Shown: positions 17,821-26,198 of the stretch, piece after piece | Numbering within the stretch: position 1 is the first letter of the stretch | How the letters are laid out: every line of letters begins with the position of its first letter | DNA from: Saprospiraceae bacterium | GTDB taxonomy: Bacteria; Bacteroidota; Bacteroidia; Chitinophagales; Saprospiraceae | Direction of reading: 5' to 3' | DNA length: 64,000 bases | Assembly (NCBI GenBank): GCA_016715105.1 | Contig: JADKBO010000021.1 | Coordinates: forward strand, 62,001 to 126,000 | Program-made: the position numbers and the translations under genes | The notes under the pieces: model-generated | What the model saw: only the letters and a program-made list of their open reading frames with translations | The model's database searches: none | What the model was told of the DNA's origin: nothing

Positions 17821-19245
17821 ATGAATGTTGTTGGACGTGAAGCAGAACGCAAAATACTAGTTGAATTACTAGATAAACAAGAATCACAATTTGTTGCCAT
17901 GTATGGTAGGCGGCGCATAGGTAAAACTTTCCTCATAAGACAGACCTATGAAAAACACCTGGTTTTTGATTGTGCTGGTTTGTACCAATCAAATAGAGAG
18001 CAGCTTCTAGAAAATTTTTGGTTGAAAATATCAGCAAAATTTAATAAAGTGGTACTTCCACCTAAATCCTGGTTACAAGCTTTTAAAATTTTGGAAGATT
18101 ATCTAGAGACACTTCCAAAAAAAGGGAAAAAGAAAGTAATCTTTTTAGACGAAATTTCATGGTTTGACACACCAAAAGGAGGTTTCTTGGGTGCACTTTC
18201 AAACTTTTGGAACAGCTATTGCACCAAAAGGGAAGATGTGGTGCTCATTATCTGCGGTTCTGCAGCATCATGGATCATAGAAAAAGTTGTAAAATCAAAA
18301 GGAGGTCTTCACAATAGATTGAATAGGACCATAAGGTTAAATCCATTTACACTGGAAGAGACACAGCTTTATTTCAAAGAAAAAAAAATGAAGTTCTCAA
18401 TAAAAGATACCATTCAACTCTACATGTGTTTGGGAGGAATTCCATTTTATTTGAATGCAATAACACCAGGAAAAAGTGTTCCTCAAATTTTAGATGAACT
18501 TTGTTTTGAACCTGATGCACTGCTATCGAATGAATTTGAAAAGCTTTATGCAGCATTATTTAAAAACCATGAAAACCATGTAAAGGTCATTAAAGCATTG
18601 GCCAATAAAAATAAAGGCCTTACCCGAAATGAAATTGTAAAATTTACTTCACACTCAACAGGGGGTGGGCTTACAAAAGTTTTAGAAGAATTGGAAGAAT
18701 GTGATTTTATTTCAAAATATAGGGATTTCGATAAAGCCAAAGAGGACGGGTTATATAGACTTACTGATGAATATTCAATTTTCTATCTCAAGTTCATGCA
18801 AGACAAAAAGAAATTTTTAAAAGGGAACGATCTTACATCCTCTCAATCTTTTAAAACATGGTCTGGTTTTGCTTTTGAAAACCTATGCTTCAAACATTTG
18901 ACCAAAATTGCATCATCTCTTGGCATTTCTGGGATTGGTTACGAAGCTTTTTCTTTTATTGATAAGGGTGGCAAAGATAAAACCGGCACTCAGATTGACC
19001 TCATCATTGACCGTGCAGACAATGCTGTAAATATTATTGAAATCAAATATTACAACGAGCTCTATCGACTTACAAAAAATGATGCAGCTAATATTACTCA
19101 AAAGGTTAATAGTTTTACAAACAAAACAAATACTAAAAAAACCATTTTTGTAACCTTAATAAGCCCACACGGAGGCATTAAAAACGAGCACTATTTGAGT
19201 GTAATATCCAATGAATTGCTCGCAAAAGACTTAATGGATAAGTAA
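17821..19245 (+). CDS. AAA ATPase with C-terminal PD-(D/E)XK nuclease-like domain (DUF234 type)
   Basis: 474 residues. Walker A GRRRIGKT at 29-36 and Walker B KVIFLDEISW at about 104-113 are followed by the sensor motif IICGSAASWI and a winged-helix part (LTRNEIVKFTSHSTGGGLTKVLEELEE written in homologues as the DNA-binding linker). From about 340 comes the C-terminal nuclease-like region: QIDLIIDR near 390-398 and IIEIKYY near 405-411 give the D and ExK of a PD-(D/E)XK site, all apparently intact. This archaeal-ATPase-like family is scattered by transfer among anaerobes and Bacteroidota with no settled function. Direct repeats bracket the gene with no partner gene inside. Confidence 0.85.
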   Translation: MNVVGREAERKILVELLDKQESQFVAMYGRRRIGKTFLIRQTYEKHLVFDCAGLYQSNREQLLENFWLKISAKFNKVVLPPKSWLQAFKILEDYLETLPKKGKKKVIFLDEISWFDTPKGGFLGALSNFWNSYCTKREDVVLIICGSAASWIIEKVVKSKGGLHNRLNRTIRLNPFTLEETQLYFKEKKMKFSIKDTIQLYMCLGGIPFYLNAITPGKSVPQILDELCFEPDALLSNEFEKLYAALFKNHENHVKVIKALANKNKGLTRNEIVKFTSHSTGGGLTKVLEELEECDFISKYRDFDKAKEDGLYRLTDEYSIFYLKFMQDKKKFLKGNDLTSSQSFKTWSGFAFENLCFKHLTKIASSLGISGIGYEAFSFIDKGGKDKTGTQIDLIIDRADNAVNIIEIKYYNELYRLTKNDAANITQKVNSFTNKTNTKKTIFVTLISPHGGIKNEHYLSVISNELLAKDLMDK

Positions 19246-19291
19246 CATCCAGTATTAAAAAACCAATCAATTTCCTTCAAAAAGAAACACC

Positions 19292-19391
19292 TATAACTCG
19301 CCAAGTTGCACATTTTTATACCAAGTTGGCGAGATATAAAATCTATAACTCGCCAAGTTGACCATTTTTTATACCAAGTTGGCGAGCTATT
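19292..19391. repeat. Right copy of two-hairpin module flanking the AAA ATPase gene
   Basis: Unit 3 (19292-19338) is TATAACTCGCCAAGTTG, 13 nt, CAAGTTGGCGAGATATA. Unit 4 (19344-19391) has the same arms ending GCTATT. The units are joined by AAATC as in the left copy. Loops are T-rich and differ between units while the arms are nearly identical, which suggests selection on the stems. Confidence 0.85.
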
Positions 19392-19430
19392 GATTTTTTT
19401 ATATCGCATTTATGCCTCATAATCAACTGA

Positions 19431-20699
19431 TTACTTGACTTTCAATGTACTTGATCCAGGAATAATCAAAAATACATTTTCACCCAAGTCCATAGATTTT
19501 AATTCAATGTTTTGAAACTCTGGAATTGTTACTGCTAGTGGATTTATTTGGTTTGGAATGATAATAGAATCACAACTTAATGGTGTTCTGCCTTGAGACC
19601 ATGCATTTACATCTGACCAGTTTCCTGGCCCAATCCAAGTATTTGTCTCAGCAGAAATAACGGCAACCTCCATATTTGACTTGTTGCCAAATGCACGATG
19701 TGGGCTAATCAGTCTAGCCGACAATTTGCGTGTACTTACATTTGCGTCCCAAGTAACTTGAGCTTCGTTGTTGCTGCTGCTAAGGATCGTTCCCCCCACT
19801 ATTTCCCAGAAAAGATGATGATTAATCGGAGTGCTAACCGAATAATTGGCAAAAAGCTGTCCTTCACAAACTTCTGAACTGCCTACAATCGCAACATCCG
19901 CTGGCTGAAGATATTTTGAATATAACCACTGCCCTATGGTCGGCATGATGTCAGCGTGCAAACTTGAAGTCCCATTTTCGTGTACACCATGCCCGCGATT
20001 GGTGTATCTACTGTATTGATATACTTGATTGATGGTGTCACATCTCTTTTTTATTTCGTCACTTCCATAAACTGTTGGCAGGTCGTCTCCTGCAATAAAT
20101 GGAGTGTATGTTGAGAAAGGTTCTCCGATACCAATGGGTACAGTATTGTCATTGCTGCTGTGAAACATTAGCATTAAAGGGCTAATTTCTGGTTCCAGAT
20201 AGCTCGTAAATCCAACGGCGCCTGCTAAACTAAAACCACCATTTGCCCGACCATTATATCCAAGATTATTTCCAACACAATCCAGGCAACCCTGGTCTGG
20301 AACATTGTTGCCTGACTGCATCCAAATCCCAGTAGAAATAGGTCTTTCTCCTTCTTTATCCAAGTACATATTGTGCAAAGCGATAAAAGCTCCTGCACTA
20401 TGGCCGCCAATGAATACCTTATTTGGATCAATCCGGTAAGTATTGGCATTTGCAGCATCCGCTCTAAAAAAACGAATCGCCGATCGACTATCTTGAACTC
20501 CACGATACACAGCTCTTGTGGCCAGATCCTGATCAAAAATATTCATACCCAAACGATAATCAATAGACGCTACGACATAGCCCATTCTTGCCAGACTTTG
20601 ACAAATCAACCTGATACTCCAGTACTTTCTATTGCCATCCAGAAAACCTCCACCAAAGCAAACTATAACCAATGGCCTGATGGCAGCAGTATGGTTCAA
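19431..20699 (-). CDS. Exported alpha/beta-hydrolase (esterase), main piece with C-terminal surface domains
   Basis: 422 residues continuing the gene that starts at 20941. The hydrolase has the oxyanion stretch VIVCFGGGFLDGN and nucleophile elbow GGHSAG (Ser), with a His in NRGHGVHENG, like carboxylesterases. From about residue 270 there is a PKD-like segment (SEVCEGQLFANYSV ... FWEIVGGTI) and a region with GNWSDVNAWSQGRTPLSCDS seen in Bacteroidota adhesins. The apparent start is not real: one extra T in the T5 run near 20698 joins NGYF to LNHTAAIRPLV. Confidence 0.8.
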   Translation of the reverse strand: MNHTAAIRPLVIVCFGGGFLDGNRKYWSIRLICQSLARMGYVVASIDYRLGMNIFDQDLATRAVYRGVQDSRSAIRFFRADAANANTYRIDPNKVFIGGHSAGAFIALHNMYLDKEGERPISTGIWMQSGNNVPDQGCLDCVGNNLGYNGRANGGFSLAGAVGFTSYLEPEISPLMLMFHSSNDNTVPIGIGEPFSTYTPFIAGDDLPTVYGSDEIKKRCDTINQVYQYSRYTNRGHGVHENGTSSLHADIMPTIGQWLYSKYLQPADVAIVGSSEVCEGQLFANYSVSTPINHHLFWEIVGGTILSSSNNEAQVTWDANVSTRKLSARLISPHRAFGNKSNMEVAVISAETNTWIGPGNWSDVNAWSQGRTPLSCDSIIIPNQINPLAVTIPEFQNIELKSMDLGENVFLIIPGSSTLKVK

Positions 20700-20941
20700 A
20701 AATATCCATTGTCAAGATTGACATTTTGAGAGTCGTATTCTTTTACATTGAGTGGATAACCAGTAATATTTTCATAAAAACCACCACCTTTTTTTGGTTG
20801 AGGAACATTGGAACTAAAAAGTTGGCTGGTTTCCATAACTCCTGAAAATATTTCTTTGTAATACCTGGCCGTATCTGCTTGTCCATGTATCAAAAGCGGA
20901 AGTATTAGCAATATTGACATTAACCAAATGTGCTTTCTCAT
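20696..20941 (-). CDS. Exported alpha/beta-hydrolase, N-terminal piece (frameshifted)
   Basis: Signal peptide MRKHIWLMSILLILPLLIHG, then the start of the hydrolase (ITGYPLNVKEYDSQNVNL). It ends in a premature stop at a T5 run where the 19431-20699 frame takes over. The ATG overlaps the stop of the upstream gene by 4 nt (ATGA), with AGAAAGGAG ahead, so the two genes are translationally coupled. Confidence 0.75.
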   Translation of the reverse strand: MRKHIWLMSILLILPLLIHGQADTARYYKEIFSGVMETSQLFSSNVPQPKKGGGFYENITGYPLNVKEYDSQNVNLDNGYF

Positions 20942-21408
20942 CTCCTTTCTAATTTAGTCAAGTAGGTGGAGAAATATGGTTTTAATGTTTGCTGGAAGGT
21001 AATATCCGTTCTATACAAGCGTAATAGTTCTTCATACTTTTGAAATGGAAGATCTGATTTTTGACACAATAACAACAGGCGCTCTTTCTGAATCAAATTT
21101 TGATTTGCTTCAACCTGTTGTATGTAATTGGTTATAATTTGGAGTTCACTGGATCTTTGTGCAGTATCGTATCTGCTATTTATAAATGCTGCATACTGCT
21201 CGGAAGTCATTCCAAGGCTATCCAAAATTTCTTCACCAATTTTATTCCAATCTGGTTTTTGATTTTTGGCCTCAAAAAAAACATTGGTGAATGCAGTTAA
21301 AGTTTTGTCATTGTATATTTCCGAAGTTTGAGCTTCAACAAATATATGACACAATAAAAAGCCAATTGAAAAGACCAATCGAAAATTGAACAGATAAAGT
21401 TTTTGCAT
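20938..21408 (-). CDS. Exported hypothetical protein
   Basis: 156 residues. N-terminal hydrophobic signal FRLVFSIGFLLCHIFVEAQ, then a helical, charged protein (AFINSRYDTAQRSSELQIIT, ANQNLIQKERLLLLCQK). I do not recognise a family. It is the first gene of a two-gene unit with the esterase (ATGA overlap), so it may be a small periplasmic or secreted partner. There are 277 nt to the divergent AAA_14 gene. Confidence 0.65.
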   Translation of the reverse strand: MQKLYLFNFRLVFSIGFLLCHIFVEAQTSEIYNDKTLTAFTNVFFEAKNQKPDWNKIGEEILDSLGMTSEQYAAFINSRYDTAQRSSELQIITNYIQQVEANQNLIQKERLLLLCQKSDLPFQKYEELLRLYRTDITFQQTLKPYFSTYLTKLERR

Positions 21409-21594
21409 TTTTAATCTTTAATTTCCTTAGTTTCAAATATACCCATCTGAAATAGATTTGGACAGATTCTAGACCAAAATTTGCGGTTTGCGAGCTTTTA
21501 TTAAATTTTTCATCATTCTAAAGTGCTATAAACCATATAATTGCGAGCATTTTTTGTTTTTTGAAATCTTGACATTACATTTTTAGTATATTTT

Positions 21595-21612
21595 TGTAAT
21601 ATTGATATTACA
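21595..21612. promoter_or_regulatory. 18-bp operator-like palindrome upstream of the AAA_14 gene
   Basis: TGTAATATTGATATTACA is an 8-bp perfect inverted repeat with a 2-nt centre. Two more ATTACA copies lie at 21574-21579 and 21671-21676, the last overlapping the predicted transcript start. The arrangement suggests a dimeric repressor, but no regulator gene is adjacent. Confidence 0.5.
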
Positions 21613-21638
21613 TATTTGTATTTTTTGATAAATCAGGA

Positions 21639-21669
21639 TTGCATTTAAATCATAAATATGATATCTTTG
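21639..21669 (+). promoter_or_regulatory. Promoter of the AAA_14 ATPase gene
   Basis: TTG at 21639-21641, a 20-nt spacer, and TATCTTTG at 21662-21669 form a full Bacteroidota promoter. The transcript would start about 10 nt before the ATG at 21686, giving a very short leader without an obvious ribosome binding site. Confidence 0.6.
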
Positions 21670-21685
21670 CATTACAAAATGTAGA

Positions 21686-22873
21686 ATGGAGGCATTAATT
21701 CAAGTACAAGACAATCTCATAAAAGATCTAGAACTAAAGATCAACCGCACACTCAACATCGATTGGGATGACAGGTTGATAGCATTAGTAGGACCCAGGG
21801 GTGTGGGTAAAACTACCTATTTATTAGATCGGGTAAAAGACTCTATAACCGAAGGAAACTCCACACTTTATACCAGCATGGATGATCTATATTTTGCAAA
21901 CAACACCTTGTTGAGCCTTGCTGACAGTTTCGTTAAGCGTGGTGGCAAATTTTTATATTTAGATGAAATCCATAAATACCCAAACTGGTCGCAAGAATTA
22001 AAGAACATTTACGATAGGTATAAAACACTACATGTGGTCATCAGTGGGTCCTCCATTTTGCACATCAAGCAAGGCGAAGCTGATTTGAGTCGCAGAGCAG
22101 TAGTTTACACCATGCAAGGCTTGTCCTTTAGAGAATATATTGAAATAGAAACAGGCTTTAAAATAGCGCCAGCATCTTTAGAGGAAATTTTAACCAATCA
22201 TATAGAGCTAGCACGAACAATTACTAAAGAAATCCGACCATTACAATATTTCCAAGAGTACTTAAAACATGGCTATTTCCCATTTTATCTCGAAAGTAAA
22301 AAATCATATTTGATCAAACTTTTGTCCACCATCAATTTGACATTGGAAGCTGATTTACCATATCTCAAAGGCGTAGAAATGCGACACATTCATAAATTGA
22401 AAAAATTGCTATATGTTGTAAGTCAAGCTGTACCCTATAAACCCAACATTGCAAAACTCTCGAGGGACGTGGAAGTATCTCGTGCTACCATCCTCACCTA
22501 CCTTAGTTATATGCAGGACGCAAAGCTTATCAGGATGATGTCATACGATGTGCATGGAGACAGTTTACTTACCAAACCAGAGAAATTGTTTTTTGACAAT
22601 ACTAATATGATGTTTGCAATTGGTCACGGCTATGCAAACACTGGAAGTGAGCGAGAAACCTTTTTTCTCAACCAAGTAGGATTGTCAAATACCCTTACTT
22701 ATTCCGATATAGGTGATTTCAGAATCAACGATAAATATATCATTGAAGTTGGTGGCAGTAAAAAAGATAAAAAGCAAATTGCGGATTTACCAAATGCTTT
22801 TATAGCAGCTGATATGATCGAGACAGGATTTGACAATAAAATACCTCTTTGGTTATTTGGTTTCATTTATTAA
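21686..22873 (+). CDS. AAA_14/DUF4143 ATPase
   Basis: 395 residues. Walker A GPRGVGKT at 36-43, Walker B KFLYLDEIHKYPNW near 90-103 and the sensor VVISGSSIL belong to AAA_14. A winged-helix part follows (KLSRDVEVSRATILTYLSYM), then DUF4143, ending in NDKYIIEVGGSKKDKKQ, which is PD-(D/E)XK-like. Such proteins are abundant and mobile in anaerobes and Bacteroidota, and their function is undetermined. It is the second gene of this general architecture within 4 kb. Expression is probably controlled through the ATTACA sites. Confidence 0.88.
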   Translation: MEALIQVQDNLIKDLELKINRTLNIDWDDRLIALVGPRGVGKTTYLLDRVKDSITEGNSTLYTSMDDLYFANNTLLSLADSFVKRGGKFLYLDEIHKYPNWSQELKNIYDRYKTLHVVISGSSILHIKQGEADLSRRAVVYTMQGLSFREYIEIETGFKIAPASLEEILTNHIELARTITKEIRPLQYFQEYLKHGYFPFYLESKKSYLIKLLSTINLTLEADLPYLKGVEMRHIHKLKKLLYVVSQAVPYKPNIAKLSRDVEVSRATILTYLSYMQDAKLIRMMSYDVHGDSLLTKPEKLFFDNTNMMFAIGHGYANTGSERETFFLNQVGLSNTLTYSDIGDFRINDKYIIEVGGSKKDKKQIADLPNAFIAADMIETGFDNKIPLWLFGFIY

Positions 22874-23027
22874 TATCGAAATAGAACTGATTTATAACTT
22901 TGTTTTCGTCTGGTGAGCTATTTGAAAGGTAAGATGTAAAATGAGAAAACTTGATGAACTTTCTCTAAAGCGGATTCAACCTGATTCAATAATTTATTAA
23001 CTTTAGCCAACTCTTCAAATATTAATA

Positions 23028-23516
23028 ATGACACACTCAAAAACTACCAGCGCACTCCATTTATTTGTTTGCTTAACCTTGTTTAACTCCTGCGCAAGGG
23101 AAAAGAACAATATATCCTTTGATGGGACGTGGATTGATTTAAGTTACACGTATGACACACAAACACCCTATTGGCCAACAGCAGAAGGATTTCAATTGGA
23201 CACCGTTTTTGAAGGAATGACAGCAGGAGGTTATTATTATTCTGCCTACCAGTTTCAGAGTGCAGAACATGGAGGAACACACATAGATGCACCTGTTCAT
23301 TTTGCACAAGGAAAACAAACAGTAGATGAAATTCCGCTTGATAAATTGACGGGCGACGCTATTGTGATCGATGTCAAAGATTCTGTAAGCGATTACATCG
23401 ACTATCAAATCAATGTTTCAGATATAGAAAATTGGGAGAAGGAAAATGGGAGAATAAAGGACGGCACAATTGTGCTTTTAAGAACTGGTTTGGTAAATTT
23501 TGGCCAGACAAAATAA
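23028..23516 (+). CDS. Cyclase-family (kynurenine-formamidase-like) lipoprotein, N-terminal piece
   Basis: Lipoprotein signal ending in LTLFNSC, then the cyclase family core with the metal motif HGGTHIDAPVHF (HxGTHxDxPxH) near residues 84-95 and DGTIVLLRTG. The family hydrolyses amide or lactone bonds using Zn or Mn. The frame breaks after LLRTG: with one more T in the run near 23486 it would continue as FGKFWPDKIKYLG, which is the next piece. A lipid anchor puts it in the envelope. Confidence 0.8.
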   Translation: MTHSKTTSALHLFVCLTLFNSCAREKNNISFDGTWIDLSYTYDTQTPYWPTAEGFQLDTVFEGMTAGGYYYSAYQFQSAEHGGTHIDAPVHFAQGKQTVDEIPLDKLTGDAIVIDVKDSVSDYIDYQINVSDIENWEKENGRIKDGTIVLLRTGLVNFGQTK

Positions 23517-23836
23517 AATATTTAGGTACTGATCAAAAGGGGCCAGCTGCTGTTGCCTTACTACACTTTCCGGGCCTTCATCCTGATGCAGCGCAATGGC
23601 TTGTATACAATCGTGCGATCAAAGCCATAGGTCTAGACACTCCAAGTATCGATTATGGTAGATCTTCAACATTCAAATCACATCGCATACTATTTGAAAA
23701 AAATATTCCAGCTTTTGAAAACCTTGCAAATCTAGATAGCTTGCCCGCTTCTGGTTTTTATATAGTTGCTTTACCCATGAAAATCAAAGGTGGAAGTGGT
23801 GGGCCATTGAGAATCGCTGCCTTTTTGCCAAAATAA
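23432..23836 (+). CDS. Cyclase-family lipoprotein, C-terminal piece (frameshifted)
   Basis: From FGKFWPDKIKYLGTD this frame continues the cyclase: VALLHFPGLHPDAAQWL, AIGLDTPSIDYG and the usual end ALPMKIKGGSGGPLRIAAFL. Only the part after about 23485 is real. The earlier residues are a shadow of the first piece. One gene, 23028-23836, about 269 residues if repaired. Confidence 0.8.
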   Translation: MGEGKWENKGRHNCAFKNWFGKFWPDKIKYLGTDQKGPAAVALLHFPGLHPDAAQWLVYNRAIKAIGLDTPSIDYGRSSTFKSHRILFEKNIPAFENLANLDSLPASGFYIVALPMKIKGGSGGPLRIAAFLPK

Positions 23837-24104
23837 TAAACCACTTCATTTATTTTTGGTCTGAATGGAAGTTGCCATGAATAAACCACCAAGGAAATTT
23901 TCCCGATTATTACTCCAATCTAATGTTGCTCAAATAAACTGATGTACAGAAAATTTAAGAATCAAAATCAGCTCACCACCCAACTTTCCTCATACTTTAA
24001 TATTATTTTGAATTTTAGGCCTTTTGTTATCATATAATTTACATTTAAAGAGGTATAATATGAAAAACAATTTTTAATTTTGGAAATATGCAAAAGGAAG
24101 TTTA

Positions 24105-25328
24105 ATGACTGCCTTTTTTTTTATTTTTTTATTCATATCCAAGATTTACATTATTATGATATCAGAGATATTGAAGCTTTTGAGCCCTACTGAAAACCCT
24201 GATGTAGGTCAGTCGCTGGTTATTTTACTTCTCACCATCAGTTGTGGTATTTTCATAGGAAGAATACACATTGGTAAGGTTTCGCTTGGCATTGCAGCTG
24301 TCATGTTTTCAGGATTATTGTTTGGTCATTTGGGTTATTCTCTTGATACAAATAGTTTGAAATTTTTGAGGGAGCTCGGCTTGATCCTTTTTGTGTACGC
24401 AATAGGAATTCAAGTGGGTCCGTCTTTCTTTTCTTCCTTAAAAAAAGAAGGCTTAAAGTTTAATTTGCTCAGTGTCGGCACTGTGCTGCTGGGTGGATTG
24501 GTAACCTACATCATATTTAAAGTAAGCGGGCAATCGATAGAACACTCGGTTGGTTTGATGTCAGGAGCTGTCACGAATACCCCTGGCCTTGGTGCTGCAA
24601 AGTCAACCATTGCTGAGATGAGTTCGACTATGGGTGGCAAAGATTTTGGAGATCCTGCCATCCCTTATGCTATCGCCTACCCTTTCGGTGTTTTGGGCAT
24701 TATTTTCATGCTCATTATTACTAAAAGTGTACTCAAAATTGACATCCAAAAAGAACACGATGCTTTTGAATCAAAAATAGATAAAATCCACAATCACCCA
24801 ACTTCAGTAAAATGCCGAGTGGTAAAAGAGCAGGCATTTGGCATCACTTTGAATGAATTATTAAATAAGTTTGATCATTCAGTAATCATATCCCGATTGA
24901 AACACAGCGGATCTGAAATTGTATATTCTCCTGATCTTGAAACTGTCATCCAAGAAAGAGATGTGATCATGATTGTGGGCCAAAAAGAAAATGTGGACAA
25001 AGTGGTGGAATTTGTTGGCCGTCCTTCCTCAGATATCATGGTAGAATCAACTGTCGACATCCTCACAAAAACATTGATCGTTACAAAAGATTCAGCAGTT
25101 CATAAATCTTTGTCAGACTTGGCTTTGTACAATCGATATGACATGAAAGTCACCAGGGTTTTAGATCGGGAATGGAATTTTTGGCTGCTGGGTCTTTTGA
25201 ATTGTTCTTTGGAGACAGACTGGTGGTTGTTGGCAATAAATGGGCCCTGGAACAAGCAGAACAAATCCTTGGAAATTCAGAAAAACGATTACTTGAGCCG
25301 GATTTCCTGTCTATTTTTGGAGGGTTAA
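24105..25328 (+). CDS. AspT/YidE-YbjL-type transporter, N-terminal piece
   Basis: Inner-membrane transporter of the AspT/AAE family: five to six N-terminal membrane helices (SLVILLLTISCGIFIGRI, LFVYAIGIQVGPSFFSSL), the motif SGAVTNTPGLGAAKSTI, then a cytosolic TrkA_C (RCK-C) domain. The ATG at 24105 has AAGGAAG 6 nt upstream, and TAATTTTG at 24075-24082 is a likely promoter. An internal ATG at 24156 is possible. The frame is lost near 25165: the true continuation reads RSGMEFLAAGSFELFFGDR, so residues after VTRVL here are out of frame. Confidence 0.8.
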   Translation: MTAFFFIFLFISKIYIIMISEILKLLSPTENPDVGQSLVILLLTISCGIFIGRIHIGKVSLGIAAVMFSGLLFGHLGYSLDTNSLKFLRELGLILFVYAIGIQVGPSFFSSLKKEGLKFNLLSVGTVLLGGLVTYIIFKVSGQSIEHSVGLMSGAVTNTPGLGAAKSTIAEMSSTMGGKDFGDPAIPYAIAYPFGVLGIIFMLIITKSVLKIDIQKEHDAFESKIDKIHNHPTSVKCRVVKEQAFGITLNELLNKFDHSVIISRLKHSGSEIVYSPDLETVIQERDVIMIVGQKENVDKVVEFVGRPSSDIMVESTVDILTKTLIVTKDSAVHKSLSDLALYNRYDMKVTRVLDREWNFWLLGLLNCSLETDWWLLAINGPWNKQNKSLEIQKNDYLSRISCLFLEG

Positions 25329-25843
25329 TCATAGGTATCCTTGTTGGATCTATTCCCATATTCATTCCTTCGTTTCCTGTGCCTGTAAAGCTGGGATTTG
25401 CAGCCGGCCCATTGATTGTAGCCTTGCTTTTGAGTAGATATGGAGGAGTTGGAATGATTCACACTTACATCAACCATGGTGCCATTTATTTCATGAAAGA
25501 CCTAGGAATTTGTTTATTTTTTGCTACTGTAGGCATTCACGCAGGCCACAGCTTTTATGACAATTTCGTACAATTTAATGGATGGACATGGATAGGATAT
25601 GGTATTTGCATTACGATCATTCCTCTGCTGGTTATGGTTCTTATAGGACATTATTTGATGAAAATCAATTTTCTACAACTAGTTGGCTTGATGAGTGGCA
25701 CCTATACTGATCCGGCAGCCTTGTCTTTCAGCAATTCTTACTTCAAATCAGAAATACCGGCTCAAGCCTATGCCACAGTTTATCCTTTGGTTACCATTTT
25801 CAGGATACTGATGGCACAGTTGCTCATCCTTCTTTTTGCGTAA
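25172..25843 (+). CDS. AspT/YidE-YbjL-type transporter, C-terminal piece (frameshifted)
   Basis: Begins in the second TrkA_C domain (GDRLVVVGNKWALEQAEQIL) and contains the second membrane half: GGLIIGILVGSIPIFIPS, GFAAGPLIVALLLSRYGG, LFFATVGIHAGHSFYD and LVGLMSGTYTDPAALSFSN, which mirrors the first-half NTPGLG motif. Joined to 24105-25328 by a one-base shift. The full protein is about 580 residues, normal for the family. Substrates range from aspartate/alanine exchange to unknown. Confidence 0.8.
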   Translation: MEFLAAGSFELFFGDRLVVVGNKWALEQAEQILGNSEKRLLEPDFLSIFGGLIIGILVGSIPIFIPSFPVPVKLGFAAGPLIVALLLSRYGGVGMIHTYINHGAIYFMKDLGICLFFATVGIHAGHSFYDNFVQFNGWTWIGYGICITIIPLLVMVLIGHYLMKINFLQLVGLMSGTYTDPAALSFSNSYFKSEIPAQAYATVYPLVTIFRILMAQLLILLFA

Positions 25844-25906
25844 GGTTTGACCGTAATTTAAAGAGGGCCACTGGAATTTTTTTTATCAATTTCACCAATA
25901 ATGTAG

Positions 25907-26191
25907 GGTTACCCGAAGGAATTCCTTGTTGATGAGTGTGTATGGTTGTGTGCCCCGCCAAGGATACCTACGATGACTCAATGGGCATTGCTGATTTTAT
26001 TTTTGCTCACATCAATTACAGGGATTTTTTTTATGAAACAGTTTACCCACAGACGAATGCAAGATTTCTCTCAGAAAATTGATTCCAAAACACTCCGCTG
26101 TAATGGGTGCTTAAATCTTAAAGAAGCAATCATTTCTTTAAGATTTAAAACAATTCTAAAGTCGATTCTGTTACTTTTGCAAATAAAATAA
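25907..26191 (+). pseudogene. Orphan IPTL-CTERM-like anchor fragment
   Basis: RIPTMTQWALLILFLLTSITGIFFMKQ has the form of the IPTL-CTERM sorting tail (IPT-x-x-W, membrane helix, basic end). The frame is open only from 25907, and no exported domain precedes it, so it looks like the last remnant of a lost surface protein. It ends at a 15-bp inverted repeat. A chance ORF cannot be excluded. Confidence 0.4.
26111..26148. repeat. Perfect 15-bp inverted repeat
   Basis: TTAAATCTTAAAGAA (26111-26125), an 8-nt loop, then TTCTTTAAGATTTAA (26134-26148). No T-tract follows on either strand, so it is a poor intrinsic terminator but could end or stabilise the transporter mRNA. It lies just before the likely -7 element TACTTTTG (26172-26179) of the next gene. 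Confidence 0.55.
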
Positions 26192-26198
26192 CAGAAAG

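Noticed and set aside
21482..21560. Two GCGAGC motifs upstream of the AAA_14 gene as further copies of the hairpin module
   Set aside because: Only 6-8 bases match and no paired arms are seen, so the resemblance is too weak.
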